64,000 nt of DNA. Origin: Ascarosepion bandense. Taxonomy: Eukaryota > Mollusca > Cephalopoda > Sepiida > Sepiidae. Position 1 is the stretch's first letter. Every line of letters starts with the position of its first letter. Location: NCBI GenBank assembly GCA_037127315.1, contig JBBBDQ010001614.1:1265001-1329000 (forward strand). The letters run 5' to 3'. This document shows positions 41,360 through 52,039 of the stretch, piece after piece. Under the pieces are notes generated by a model. The model did no database searches. It was not told where the DNA came from and saw only the letters and a program-made list of their open reading frames with translations. A program made the position numbers and the translations under genes.

Positions 41360-42880
41360 AAAACTTGTAAGACAAGGTTGTATCTTCTTACCAGATCTAT
41401 TCCACCTGTACATCGAAACATTTCTGAGAGAACTAGAATTCCTGCCAGGATTCGTCTTGTGACGGCCACAATCTTAACGCTATAAGATACGCAGATGATA
41501 CAGTGCTGGTAGCAGACACGTAAAAAATACAGGACTTCCTACAGAAAGTATGAAGAGAAAACGAGAAGAAAAAACTAAATATAAAATCTAAGAAAACTGA
41601 ATGCATGATCCTCAGCATCAAAAAGAAGCCCAAAATGCCAACTACAGATAAAATTAAAGAGGGACAGAAATTTAAATAGCTGGGAAGGGTTCAGATAGAG
41701 AATAGAAGTGCGATACTGAGATCCTAAGGAGCATTGGCATGGCAAAGGACGCATGCTGCCATATATGGTCAGGTGCCACCGCTGTTCACCTCGGTGTTCT
41801 TGACAGGCTCCAAAGGAGAATCAGTAATGTGATAGGTACCGACTTGGCGTTCGACTCCAGCCACTTCCCCACTGACGGGATGTGGCTTCCCTTTGTCTGT
41901 TCTATAAATACTTCCATGGCTTTTGCTCCAACGAACTAAAGTCACTGGTGCCTCTGCAACAGGTGTTTACTCGTGCAACCACACTGGCAACTGGGTCTCA
42001 CCCATACACAGTTATGTCAACCAAATGCAGACGACAATTCTAGTCCTGCAGCTTCTTTCCTAGCACTTCCCGCCTGTGGAACTCGCTTTCTTATTCTTGT
42101 TTTCCTGACGGCTACAACCTCCAGGAATTCAAATGCAAGGTCAATACTCATCTCTTAACCACTTGACCCTAGTTCTTTCTTCACCACCCTTGTATATCCT
42201 TTCCTTTCTCTCCACCTCTGCAACTGTCATCACACCTGTATTTCCTTCCTTCCCGTTTTCCTTTCTAAATGGTTTGTCCTTCTCTTTACTCTCTTCTATT
42301 TAGTGCTTTTACTCTTATGTAGCCCCCTGCACATCAGTGGCGTTATCGCCTTGCTCGGGGTGATATGATTAAAAAAAAATTCAAAAGCTAACCAGAGTAT
42401 TAGGAGACAGGAAGATTTCATTGGAAACAAGAAGAACAGATCTGGACTGTTATGTGATATCTACCCTCCTATATGGCAGTGAATTTTGTTTTCTCCTCAA
42501 ACATGAACGAGAGACTCGAAGCAACAGAAATGTGATTCTACAGAAGGATGCTGAGGATACCATGGACGGAACATTTGAGCAACGACAAGGTTTTGGAGAG
42601 GATGCAAACGAAAAGAAGACTTATACCTAACATCAGGAAGAAACGGTTGAAGTTCCTGGAACACGTAATGAGGAAGAAGGGCTTGGAGAATCTAATACTC
42701 ACGGGACGAATAGAGGGAAATAGTGACAGAGGAAAGCAATGTGAGACATACTTGATGGGCGTGAGCAAGTGGATGGCGGTGCAGGGTTTGAAAGAGATAC
42801 CAAGAGAAAAAAGTTAAGAGTGTCAAGGGATAGGTTAAGTGGAGGACCATGATCGCCTACGTCCTGAAAGAACAAAGCAC
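41360..42880 (+). pseudogene. LINE-C, interrupted by LINE-B
   Basis: First part 41360-41750: VRQGCIFLPDLFHLYIETFL-like, the decayed NAIRYADDTVLVADT and LNIKSKKTECMILS. Second part 42376-42880: CYVISTLLYGSEF, NIRKKRLKFLEHVMRKKGL, IEGNSDRGKQC and the GTCCTGAAAGAACAAAGCAC 3' end. YADD is kept but a stop (TAA) follows near 41521. Confidence 0.75.
41751..42375 (+). pseudogene. LINE-B 3' copy inside LINE-C
   Basis: It starts at CCHIWSGATAVHLGV, is frameshifted after IGTDLA, and continues to STSRLWNSLSY and CFPDGYNLQEFK. The tail has the stem-loop GGCGTTATCGCC and A9. LINE-C sequence is almost continuous across it. Confidence 0.8.
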
Positions 42881-43024
42881 ACATAAAAGAAGTTTTATAT
42901 TATATAGTTTCATAGATTATATAGTATTACATTATATAATTTTATATATTAATTTTATATTATATAGTTTATCGGTTATATAGTATTCTCTTATATTGTT
43001 TTATATTGTACAATTTAATATATT

Positions 43025-43029
<5 letters not shown>

Positions 43030-43062
<33 letters not shown>
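43030..43062. repeat. (TA)n microsatellite
   Basis: About 32 bp of TA at the end of the A/T-rich block 42886-43030. Confidence 0.9.
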
Positions 43063-43065
<3 letters not shown>

Positions 43066-43449
43066 AAAATTGTGAGAAGTCGTGAACGTCTTGTTTAAAG
43101 TGTAAATTTATTGTTATTATTATTAATAATTTTATTTATCTTTTGTATAATACATTCTGTGTTCATAATTATATTTGTGTCTCTACACGTGTTTCGAGTC
43201 CAAAGTTAAATCTCTTCAGGTGAATACATTTCTGGCTTTACATATTGATATTCGTTTATTTCTTTGACGGCCGAAAACACCGTATATATATAGATAAGTG
43301 GTTTTTGAACAGGTCAGAATGTTCATATACGTGCGTGTTCTTTTGCTGGGTATTGTTTGGAGCAACCCCTATTTCTGCTTTCAATATATATTTACGCTCT
43401 CACACCCTGATTGAGCACTCTGGAAGAATGGTAGACTTTGAAAAACAGT
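43063..43449. other. No feature recognised
   Basis: No gene or family identified. Confidence 0.35.
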
Positions 43450-43618
43450 AGCTACTCTGGCATCTACGCATCGTTCATTCAGCAATGAATTAGAACACTC
43501 TCAGGTATCGGGCATGTATAATGACAATCTACACGCTACCTCAGCTCAGAGGTAAAATCGCCAACTGACACCAATTCGGTCGGGTTTCAATCCTGGGTAA
43601 AAGGCAATTGGAGTCTAA

Positions 43619-43662
43619 CCGTACTGATGAGTTCTGATACAGCAAAACAGATTTGCCTGCGA
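43619..43662 (+). ncRNA. Hammerhead motif N3, partly decayed
   Basis: CCGUA, CUGAUGA, stem II GUUCU-GAU-ACAGC with one mismatch and one G-U pair, then AAAA where GAAA is required, and UGCGA. The lost G and the stem I mismatch predict little or no activity. Confidence 0.55.
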
Positions 43663-43857
43663 ATGTTTATATATATATACTCTTCAGAAATGAATTGAGT
43701 TCTTTCGGTGACAGGCGTGTGTATACACTGCTTATATACAACACGTTAAAATTTCCGATCTCTTCTCCATGCGTATATGGCTTAATGGGAAGCGACTTCG
43801 ACTGACACCAAATCAATCGAGTTTCGATCTCGGCCAGAAGCAAATGGATATGTTTAG

Positions 43858-43893
43858 CCACACTGATGAGCTGCGAGACAGGCTTGTATGTGG
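43858..43893 (+). ncRNA. Hammerhead motif N4, stem II deleted
   Basis: CCACA-CUGAUGA at the start and GGCUUGUA-UGUGG at the end. Stem I pairs perfectly as CCACA/UGUGG, different bases from CCGUA/UGCGG in N1 and N2. About 8 nt of stem II and the GAAA box are lost. Confidence 0.5.
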
Positions 43894-43905
43894 ATGACTA
43901 ATATG

Positions 43906-44454
43906 TGTGTAGATGACTGAGATATATATATATAGAAAGTTTTATTTGAATTCTTTAGTTTTACCTCTCCGTACTTCACAATTTGATTTTTCTAATTTCA
44001 CAATATTTTCAGACATATTTACAGATCTAACTGATTTATTTAATCGAAGTTTTTTTGGTTTTTTTTTGTTCAAATTCCAAGAAGAAACTGTCCCCTAAAT
44101 AATTTTCAGGGGGATAACGAGCCATCAATTTTAAATTATTACAAGCATTTCGTTTTTTGTTTTTTGTTTTTGTTTTTGGGAGGGGGTTCTATAGTTTTTT
44201 GTTTTTGTTTTTTAATTAGAGAATTAGAAAAACACATGAACTGGAGAATCTTTTCCCCGGGGTCGACATGATGTTATCACCAGACGCTCCTCAAGTTACC
44301 GCCCGTAAGGATAAAAAATAACAGCAAAATAATTCGAAGAGATTTTTCGGCTTTTATAACCAAAACAAAATTCCAAACATTTTCAACAGAGATACCTTTA
44401 TTATTAAATCAATTGTATTTTAGAGCTTGTGTTGTGTCGTAATGGTTATCGGAT
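43906..44454. other. No feature recognised; T/G-rich runs
   Basis: TTTTTGTTTTTG runs near 44150-44210. A tRNA-like GTGTCGTAATGGTTATCGG lies at 44433 but has no B box. Confidence 0.35.
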
Positions 44455-44990
44455 GGCACTACCAGTAGTGTGAAAAAGTATTAGGACAGGGGTGATTTTT
44501 TCTAAAAACCTTACTGAAATTCAAATACAGGGTGAAAAGCCAAACCTTTGTAAGAATTATTTAACTAAAAAGAAGGGGAAGGAAGGCTTACTCTGCAAAA
44601 GTATTAGGACAAGAACTATTTTATCTTTTATGAGGCATATTGACATTTAATAAACAATTTAATTAAAGTCATTTTATTTGATTTACTCAACAAATGCTTT
44701 AACAAGAAAAAAAGTATTTGTTACAAAATAAATGTAATATTTAATGTAATAGCATTTTGCTTCAATCACAGCCTTCATTCTGTCAGGTATTGACATCATA
44801 AACTTCTTCAATGTATCTAATGGTATCTCCTGCCAAGCAGCTCGTATTTGTTTCCAAAGTGTGTCTTGCGAGATAATATTTGATTTATCATTTTTTTTAT
44901 CCAAAATATCCCATAGATGTTCAATAGGATTAAGATCAGGGGGTTGTGGGGGGCCAATTCAAATTCCGAAGCTTTCCTTCCTCTTTCAAA
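44455..44990. mobile_element. Tc1-like element F2 with inverted 3' half
   Basis: It starts CACTACCAGTAGTGTG (5'-type end, 44459) and runs to GGAAGGAAGGCTT at 44590. There the other terminus (TGCAAAAGTATTAGGAC then AAGAACTATTTT) begins and the 3' half runs backward to 44985. The minus-strand frame from 44904 encodes the transposase end (QDTLWKQIRAAWQEIPLDTL, IPDRMKAVIEAK). Confidence 0.75.
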
Positions 44991-44994
44991 TTTG

Positions 44995-45133
44995 TTCTTC
45001 GAAAAATTAAATGCAATGTCAATAGTTATCTACTTCCTTCTTAATGTTTGTTCTTAATAGTATTTTTTTTTCATATTCTCTTAACATTCTGTAGCCCGTG
45101 CGTCTAAATGACTTTCTTGTCAAGCTTAGGGTG
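44995..45133 (+). pseudogene. LINE-B 3' end, decayed
   Basis: LRKIKCNVNSYLLPS, then a GTAGCCCGTGCG...CTTGTCAAGCTTAGGGTGAAATG tail, a degenerate form of the LINE-B terminus. Confidence 0.5.
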
Positions 45134-46163
45134 AAATGGTTCGATAATATAGAGAGAAGCAATGATGACTGGTTCTCCAGAAAAAAATAAGAAAGGAAAA
45201 GATAACTCAGTGAGAAAGATCTTTGAAAAATAAAATGATTTAAGCTGCTGCAATTTGTTTTTGTTTTTTTTTGTTTTCGTTTTTTTTTAAGATTGGTAAA
45301 TGTCTTTTTTTATGCACAGACGTTTGCCACCTGGAAAGGACATTTCCAATGAATTCTACGGGTGCTGTCTGTCTATTAACGCTAGACTTAATAATGTGTG
45401 GTTGGAAATATTTTTTTACGTGTATATTATTAGCATATCATTTTCAATTCACCTCTCGGTCGGTGGTATTTTTTTTCTCTTCATTTTATTTTATTTTTTA
45501 TTTTTCATTATAATTATCAGTCCCTGTATGTCCGGCCATCTTGTACGTATAACACATGGTAATCTCTCTTCTCGCCCTTCCTTTACTCCACACCCAGCTT
45601 TCTAAGTTCGAACCTCGCCTTAGTCATTTTCGTTTGTGTTGTCCATCTGTCAAGGAAGAACGTTGGCGTTGTACAACATACGTTTTTTACATGAGGATCA
45701 CGTACGGAACATAACCAGCCCAGTGGTCAAGGAACAAAAGAGAAGATGCGCCCCTTGGAAGAAAGGTCAAGAAGATACTAATAAATAAATAATGTCGTCC
45801 TTCGGTATGCGTGTGAAATTGTTTTCCGTGGCAGTCGTGGCCGCCACAATCAACGTTGGATGTAGCTAATCATTATATAGAGATTGTGTACAACCTATTC
45901 ATATCCTCACAATTACTAAAATTCTTCTCCAGACTACTTTTACCTAAGAACTGCTACTTGGTGGAACAGACTCCCGGGTGGATACTTTCCAGGTAGCAAG
46001 CGTCTGTGCACACAAAAAAGGAAACCTCGAAATTTGATCAGTGAAAAAAAAAAAAGTTGCAGCAGCTTCAATCATTTTATTTTTCAAAGAGCTTTTTTAT
46101 TGAATTATCTTTTCTTTCTTATTTTTTTTTCTGGAGAACCAGTCATCACTGCTACTCTCTATA
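45134..46163. repeat. Inverted repeat with 115-bp arms around 790 bp
   Basis: ATATAGAGAG...GATGACTGGTTCTCCAGAA at 45134-45258 matches TTCTGGAGAACCAGTCATC at 46050-46163 inverted, continuing through AAGCTGCTGCAA. Inside lie T-rich sequence and a LINE fragment. Confidence 0.75.
45880..46005 (+). pseudogene. LINE C-terminal remnant
   Basis: RTATWWNRLPGGYFPGSK corresponds to the RTSRLWNSLP-CFPD block of Jockey/CR1-like LINEs. Confidence 0.5.
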
Positions 46164-46475
46164 TGTTGTGGAATCCGGGTAAGGAACTGCACAGAACAAT
46201 GAACAACAAAACAGATATTTGGGATAGAAGAATACGTTATATTAAACGTAAAGATACAAACTTGAACGCAGGTTTGTAATCCAGCAATACGATTAGTAGG
46301 AATATCTGTATACAAGTCTTTGAAGTGAAGCCGGGCTAGAATTAGTATGTCCACTGTGTAATACTATTCTAAGTGGTGCTCAGGGCTACTATGACTGCTG
46401 GCGCGGTATTCTCTGTGAAACTTCGGTATCTTACGATAACCTACGGATCTCTGACGGTAACTCACTATGGCAGGA

Positions 46476-46477
<2 letters not shown>

Positions 46478-46521
<44 letters not shown>
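46478..46521. repeat. (TA)n microsatellite
   Basis: About 43 bp; the rep-R copy begins at its right edge. Confidence 0.95.
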
Positions 46522-46525
<4 letters not shown>

Positions 46526-46873
46526 GAGAGCCATCGGCCTTAAACGAGAGTTAGACGTCACTAGACGGAAGCATTCTGCACAAGACGAACGCATACGTCC
46601 TATGCAGAGACATTGCCTTCTTGATTGTTATTCATGTTAACTGTTCATTGGTGTACGTGTATTTGGGTTTATTGGACTGAGGTATAATAAATCTCTATTC
46701 ATATATTCTCTGTGTTAAGAATTATTTCTTGCACTATTCTTTCTCTGTTTATCCCCAACCGGGATATAATAGGGATTGAACTGTAGTATGAAAAATAATA
46801 TTTATAATTCCCAATACAATGTAATACTTTATAAATACTTTGTGTATATTTCTGAGATGAGGTAATGTTTACA

Positions 46874-46880
<7 letters not shown>
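46522..46880 (+). repeat. rep-R copy 1
   Basis: TAGTCGAGAGCCATCGGCC to GAGATGAGGTAATGTTTACA, with AATAAA at 46689. It matches copy 2 at 47335-47690 at roughly nine bases in ten. It could be the outer part of an LTR; no protein or primer site nearby. Confidence 0.6.
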
Positions 46881-46915
<35 letters not shown>

Positions 46916-46969
46916 TCAAGTCGTCCATTATCATAGAAAAAGGAGAGATCCCACAACACTATATTATCG

Positions 46970-47185
46970 AGCCATTTCACCCCAAGCTCGGCAAGAAAGC
47001 CATTAAGACGCAAGGGATTATGAAAAGAAAAACACTATTACCTTAACACTAAAATTTAAACCTCTTTAAATCAAGTTCAATTCTTATTGTTCTATTCCTC
47101 ATGAGCTTTATTTCATTTTGTATATATCATACACCTGTTCAGACAGCAAGCCTCTATCTTGAATAGGTATCTAGGTTTCTTTAGG
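46970..47185 (-). repeat. LINE 3' end (LINE-B relative)
   Basis: The inverted tail CATTTCACCCCAAGCTCGGC...AAGCCATTAAGACGC, then ACTAAAATTTAAACC. It is the same tail class as at 63245 and 63545. Confidence 0.5.
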
Positions 47186-47334
47186 ATTGTTGTGGAGGAA
47201 TATCCTGTCTTACCCAGTAATGGGATGGCCCGGGTTGTAAAAGACCGGGACTCGAACGAACGATAGAGAGTGATCGACAGTGTTCCTGACTATACGAGAG
47301 TCTTCGTCATTATACGCGAAAGATCGACTTTAGT

Positions 47335-47690
47335 CGAGAGCCATCGGCCTTAGACGAGAGTTAGACGTCACTAGATGGAAGCATTCTGCACAAGACGAAC
47401 GCATACGTCCTATACAGAGACATTGCCTTCTTGTTTGTATTCTTGTTAACTGTTCGTTGGTGTACGTGTATTCGGTTTATTGTACTGAGGTATAATAAAT
47501 CTCTATTCCTGTATCCTCAGTGTTAAGAATTATTTCTTGCACTATTCTTTCTCTGTTTATCCCCAACCAGGATATAATAGGGATTGAACTGTAGTATAAA
47601 AAATAATATTTATAATTCCCAATACAATGTAATACTTTATAAATACTTTGTGTATATTTCTGAGATGAGGTAATGTTTACAGTATTTACA
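47335..47690 (+). repeat. rep-R copy 2, continuous with fold-back J3
   Basis: Same block as copy 1; here the sequence runs on into J3 without a TA tract. Confidence 0.6.
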
Positions 47691-48440
47691 TTATTCGGAC
47701 TATTGTCCTCATCTTTGTTGCCATTTGTAGGATGTTTCGGCCGTTGCACGTCCCGGCCTTCTTCAGGAATTTCGAACCGAACCCTTTATTACAATCACTG
47801 GGGTATATGAACTCCATTCCTTGTGAAGTAGTGCCTCTTTTGGTAGTCATGAGTCATCTTTCTTTAACCCTTGTTCTGGTATTGAACTCACAAACAAGAA
47901 CTAACCAACGTCTATCTCCATGTGTACTTCAGAACAACTGAAATTTTTGAGACTTATAAACCTGATGTTCAGCAAACCTTTTTTTTTATTTTTTTATCAG
48001 AGCTCATATTGCAATTTTTCACACTAATGATTGGCTCTGGCGCACCGTATTATTCGTTCCCATATTGTGTTCATCTCTATGCTTGGTCGATTTAGGAAAT
48101 TTGTAAAAAAAAAAGTTCTTGTCCTTAAGGATACATGGGCCAGTGGATATTGACGTTGGTTAGTTCCTGTGACTTGAACCAAGAGTTGAGAGTTCAATAC
48201 CAGGCTACAGCAGTTGTGAACAGGTAAGTTACAGGGTTAGAGGGAGATAACTCATGACTATCAAAAGAGGCACTACTACGCAAGGAATGGAGTTCATATA
48301 CCCCAGTGATTGTAATAAAAGGTTCGGTTCGAAATTTCTCGCAGCTGAAGAAGCCCGGGGCGTACAACGGCCGAAACGTCGTACAAATAGCAACAAAGAT
48401 GAGCACAATAGTTCGAATAATGTAAATACTGTTTACAAAT
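47640..48440. mobile_element. Fold-back element J3
   Basis: Left arm 47640-47930 and right arm 48130-48440 are inverted copies (CGGCCGTTGCACGTCCCGGCC against GGGGCGTACAACGGCCG). The right arm's inner end carries CAGTGGATATTGACG and GAGTTCAATACC, resembling tRNA A and B boxes. About 200 bp of T-rich loop. Confidence 0.8.
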
Positions 48441-48559
48441 ACTATATGTAATACAGTAATGTTATATAAACACTATATACTATCTAAATATCATAGCCTA
48501 TATAAATGCTTGTGATACCGTAGGTATGAGCAAGATTTTTTGGAAGGAAAGCAACATCT

Positions 48560-48955
48560 GAGATTTGTTTCATTTCCCCTACAAGCCGCTAGTGCGAAGG
48601 GTGTTACAGTGAGAGACAACACTTTGTACAGGGGGGGGATTGGGGGGGGGTATTGAAGAAAGGATAAAAGGTTAATGAGATTGAAGAAGATCGAAAATAG
48701 CAGTTGATGTTGCATTTTAAGTTTTGCAGATTGTAGGGAAGCAAGTAAACGAAACCGGGTTCCACAAGCGGAATGTGTGAGAGAAGAGAAGTGACCTTTG
48801 CGTTTAACTATTTTAATGGTAACAAAATTGGAACTACATGCCAATCTTCTAGTATGCTTAAATTCGAGTGGATAGGACACTGGGAAAAAAGCTCGTCAGA
48901 GGAGTTGAAATAAAAATATTAGTAGAAAAGACAGAGGGAAGCCACGTCACTTGTA
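48560..48955 (-). pseudogene. LINE-B relative, 3' part
   Basis: The minus strand gives LEFKHTRRLACSSNFVTIK, HSACGTRFRLL and a 3' UTR with a CCCCCCCCAAT run (48635-48650). Frameshifted. A G-rich interruption is present on the plus strand. Confidence 0.6.
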
Positions 48956-49048
48956 TAAAAGTTAATTTTATCATCATAAAAATATTTGAGCAATTATAAA
49001 GAAAGATTAGAGAAAGATTTTCTTTTATATGAAAGTTATATTTATACA

Positions 49049-49429
49049 CTAGCAGTATAGCCCGGTGTTGCTCGGGTGTAATGAAAGCTTTAAAACTAAT
49101 CCATGGTCCTGGAGATCAGACTCTTTGGACTTTGACACGAAAGACTAAAAAGCAAAAGTTGTTTCTAGTTAAAGCGAAACCGTAGACTGAAAGAAAAATG
49201 AATGGATGTAAGTCAAATTTTGATTTCCTGGTATCGATAACAAATAAGTTTTCTTCGTCGTAAACTGAATTTTGAAGGGTAAATAAGTCCTCTGAGTAAA
49301 TGGTATCAGAGCTGAGACTAAGCTCTACAATTATACCTACTTAGTGTGAAACCCGAAGCAAAAACTAAAAGGGCTGAAAAAATTACAGACATACAGGCTG
49401 ATAAACAGACACACATACAAACATTTGCC

Positions 49430-49526
<97 letters not shown>

Positions 49527-49565
49527 ACACACACGGACAAATTTCCATTCATAGATAAGTTTAGA
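49049..49565 (-). mobile_element. Non-autonomous Helitron between A and T
   Basis: The inverted CTAG terminus lies at 49049-49052 and the 5' GA (TC on the minus strand) at 49564-49565, with A and T neighbours as expected. Internally (TA)n 49435-49464 and (CA)n 49465-49535 have expanded. Confidence 0.85.
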
Positions 49566-49599
49566 TTCTCTTGGTCTGTAGATTTTTAGGTGAAAAATG

Positions 49600-50194
49600 C
49601 AGTACTGTGCAAAAGTATTAGGACAAGAACAATTTTATCTTTTATGACATCAAAATAAAGTTTAAAATCACCCCTGTCCTAACACTTTGTAGTGTGCAAA
49701 AGCATTAGGACAAGGGTGATTTTTCTAAAAACCTCACTGAAATTCAAATACAGGGTGAAAAGCCAAAACTTTGTAAGAATTATTTCACTAAAAAAAATAA
49801 AAGAGGAAAGAAAGCTTTGGAATTTAAATTGGCCCCCACAAAGCCCTGATCTCAATCCTATTGAACATCTATTGGATATTTTGGATAAAAATATTGATAA
49901 ATCTAATGTTACTTCTCAAGACACACATTGGGAACAAATACAAGCTGCTTAGCAGGAGATACCATTAGATACATTGAAGAAGCTTGTGATGTCAATGCCT
50001 GACAGAATGAAGGCTGTGATCAAAGCAAAAGGCTATTATACTAAATATTAAATTTATTTTGTAACAAGTATTTTTTCTTAAAGCATTTATTGAGTAAATC
50101 AAATAAAATGACTTTAATTAAATTATTTATTAAATGTCAATATACCTCATAAAAGATAAAATAGTTCTTGTCCTAATAGTTTTGCACACTACTG
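49600..50194 (+). mobile_element. Tc1-like composite element F3
   Basis: Outer ends CAGTACTGTGCAAAAG and complement. The inner facing pair lies near 49665-49725, with the central palindrome partly lost (ACACTTTGTAGTGTGC). TA follows at 50195. Confidence 0.8.
49815..50051 (+). pseudogene. Tc1 transposase C-terminal third
   Basis: In frame: NWPPQSPDLNPIEHLLDILD, QDTHWEQIQAA, a TAG at 49950 in place of the TGG (W) seen in other copies, then QEIPLDTLKKLVMSMPDRMK to KYYTKY-like and stop. The E in NPIEHL is the third catalytic residue of DD34E elements. The rest of the catalytic domain is missing. Confidence 0.8.
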
Positions 50195-50274
50195 TATATT
50201 GACAAAAACCAAGAACAAATCTCGATTTTAATAAGATTTATATTTCTTATTGAAGCGACGGTCTTTCGTTCATA

Positions 50275-50500
50275 TCCTTTTGAAACACTGGTTCTCATAC
50301 GGCTACGGGAGTTAAGCAACATCGAGCCTCGTCAGTAACCAGACGTGTGACTGCTTGAGGAGACCAGATGTTATAAGCTTGGAATGTGTGGGTGGTGTAA
50401 TAAATAACGGCTCAGTTTTGGGGAATTGGATAACTGAGTTCCAATTCTAGTCAGGTTCGTCATATCACTTAAACGCAACTACTTTATTTTTAAATAATGA
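50275..50500 (+). repeat. 5S rRNA-tRNA chimeric SINE, second, decayed copy
   Basis: The 5S-like part has GAGTTAAGCAACATCGAGCC, CGTCAGTAACCAGACGTG and GGAGACCAGATGTTATAAG. It is followed after about 10 nt by a tRNA-like GTGGTGTAATAAATAACGGC and GAGTTCCAATTCTAG. Same order and spacing as 31640-31920. Confidence 0.6.
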
Positions 50501-50804
50501 ATTCCAAGAGATGCTATTTTATCAATTAAACTCCAGCGTGGATGCTTCCCAAAACACTAAAATTCTTAACCTCTTCAATTCAAGATATAATTATTATCTA
50601 TCCTTATAATAATAATAATCTTCACTTTCTTCACCCTCCTCTAACATTCATATTATACGCATATTTCAGTAATCATCTACCTTGAGTGGTTCTTAAGCCT
50701 TATACTGAGTGTGCTTTAGTAATGAAAACGTTTTTTTTATGTTTTTTTTTCAAGATAATGTAGGGCTATTGATTAAATACTTATTTAATTATAATAGTGC
50801 GTTT

Positions 50805-51135
50805 AATTCTCACTGGGTGTCCCATCCTTTAGGTCTTGGCCACATCTTTGTTACACTTAGAAACTCGGTAGTGGAACTTTGACGTGGTGTAATGGTTAAC
50901 AAGCTTGTCTCGATAGAACAATTATAACTGAATAGTAGGTTCGATCATCATCGGGCACCCCATACATTCAGCCTTGTGCCACATCTAAGTTACGCTTAAA
51001 AAATTGTAGAGAACCACGATGTTGTGTAATGGTTAGCAAACTTGTCTGGCTAGATTAATTATGATTGAATAGTGAGGTCGATCCTCACTGAGTGTTCCAT
51101 ATTTCCGGTCTTGTGTAACATGTACGCTTCGCTTA
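50805..51135 (+). repeat. SINE-K, tandem trimer
   Basis: Three units (first headless at 50805-50865; then 50877-50995 and 51005-51135). Heads read TGGTGTAATGGTTAAC and TTGTGTAATGGTTAGC; B boxes AGGTTCGATC and AGGTCGATCC. Each ends CACATCTAAG or similar followed by GCTTA. Confidence 0.75.
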
Positions 51136-52039
51136 GGAAATTTCTATTTTATATTATAAAAGTGTCTGATGGACAAGATGAACTTCGAAGTTTACCCAAG
51201 TTTTTTTTTTTACAAGGGTACCAAAATTAGTGAAAGCTTGGCAAAAGGTCAAATTATTTGAACGCTTATTGAAAATAGAACTTACGATCAATAGCGAATG
51301 AGACGTGCACACTTCTCTTTGCGTTATTTGTGAGAATGTGGAGATGGTCCTTCTGCCTTCTTTTTCCGCAAAGAATAAAAACGCGTATGACACGGAAATG
51401 GCGAGACTAAGAAAGAAGGTAACAATTCCTGCAATGTTTTGTCCATAGATCCAAGTGCCGCTCTAAGATCGTCTGTGAAGTTAGCAGAACCATTCCGGAG
51501 AATTTTACACGTTCGATTGACGCGTCTAATTTGTTTTTGTCCACGATTTCCTGGTGTTGGCTTTTCAGAACGAAACACGACAATGCGCTCGTGAAAAACG
51601 CGACAGCACGATCATGACAAAAGAATTCCATTTTGTTTTCGATAGTTTTTTTTTTTTTTTTACAGAAATAACACAAAATACTAATAAATGAATTCTGACT
51701 AAAATACGCATGCTCAAAAACATGACTATTGAAAACGAGGCAGGGTTGAATAAGTATTTTACACATTAAAAACCTCTACTTTCCAATTAATATTACGGAT
51801 GTGAAAGGAAGTAAAAAAAAAAGATAGCTTTTGCTTTCCGCTTTCTTTAGAATTAATATATCTTTAAAAACTTATTGGTGTTTTGTAAAAATTGGTATCG
51901 ATTAAAAGTGTTATAGAAAAATTTCTCTTCAGAAATGCTAATATTTATGTTTCTGAAACAAAGGTTATATGAAATTTATTTTTAACCTTTTCAATTTTCA
52001 TACCGTTTTCATGACAGATTTTATCGTTAGAAATAGTTT
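51136..52039. other. No convincing gene
   Basis: Minus-strand frames at 51324-51578 and 51407-51766 overlap each other, carry K runs from a poly-T tract and show no domain I recognise. Nothing else was found. Confidence 0.35.

Larger units (their letters stand above)
43450..43905 (+). repeat. rep-N tandem dimer (copies 3 and 4)
   Basis: Two monomers of about 240 bp lie in the same direction. Each has TTCAG(C/A)AATGAATT, an ACTGACACCAA(T/A)TC box, a B-box-like TTTCAATCC or TTTCGATCTC, and a hammerhead motif. The second is more diverged. Confidence 0.7.

Noticed and set aside
44430..44454. SINE head (GTGTCGTAATGGTTATCGG)
   Set aside because: No B box or body follows; the sequence runs straight into Tc1-like F2.
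46522..47690. Complete LTR retrotransposon bounded by rep-R
   Set aside because: Only 455 bp lie between the copies, without gag, protease, RT or primer-binding site.
51324..51766. Minus-strand frames that could be a host exon
   Set aside because: Two overlapping frames in different phases, a lysine run from poly-T, no splice context or domain seen.
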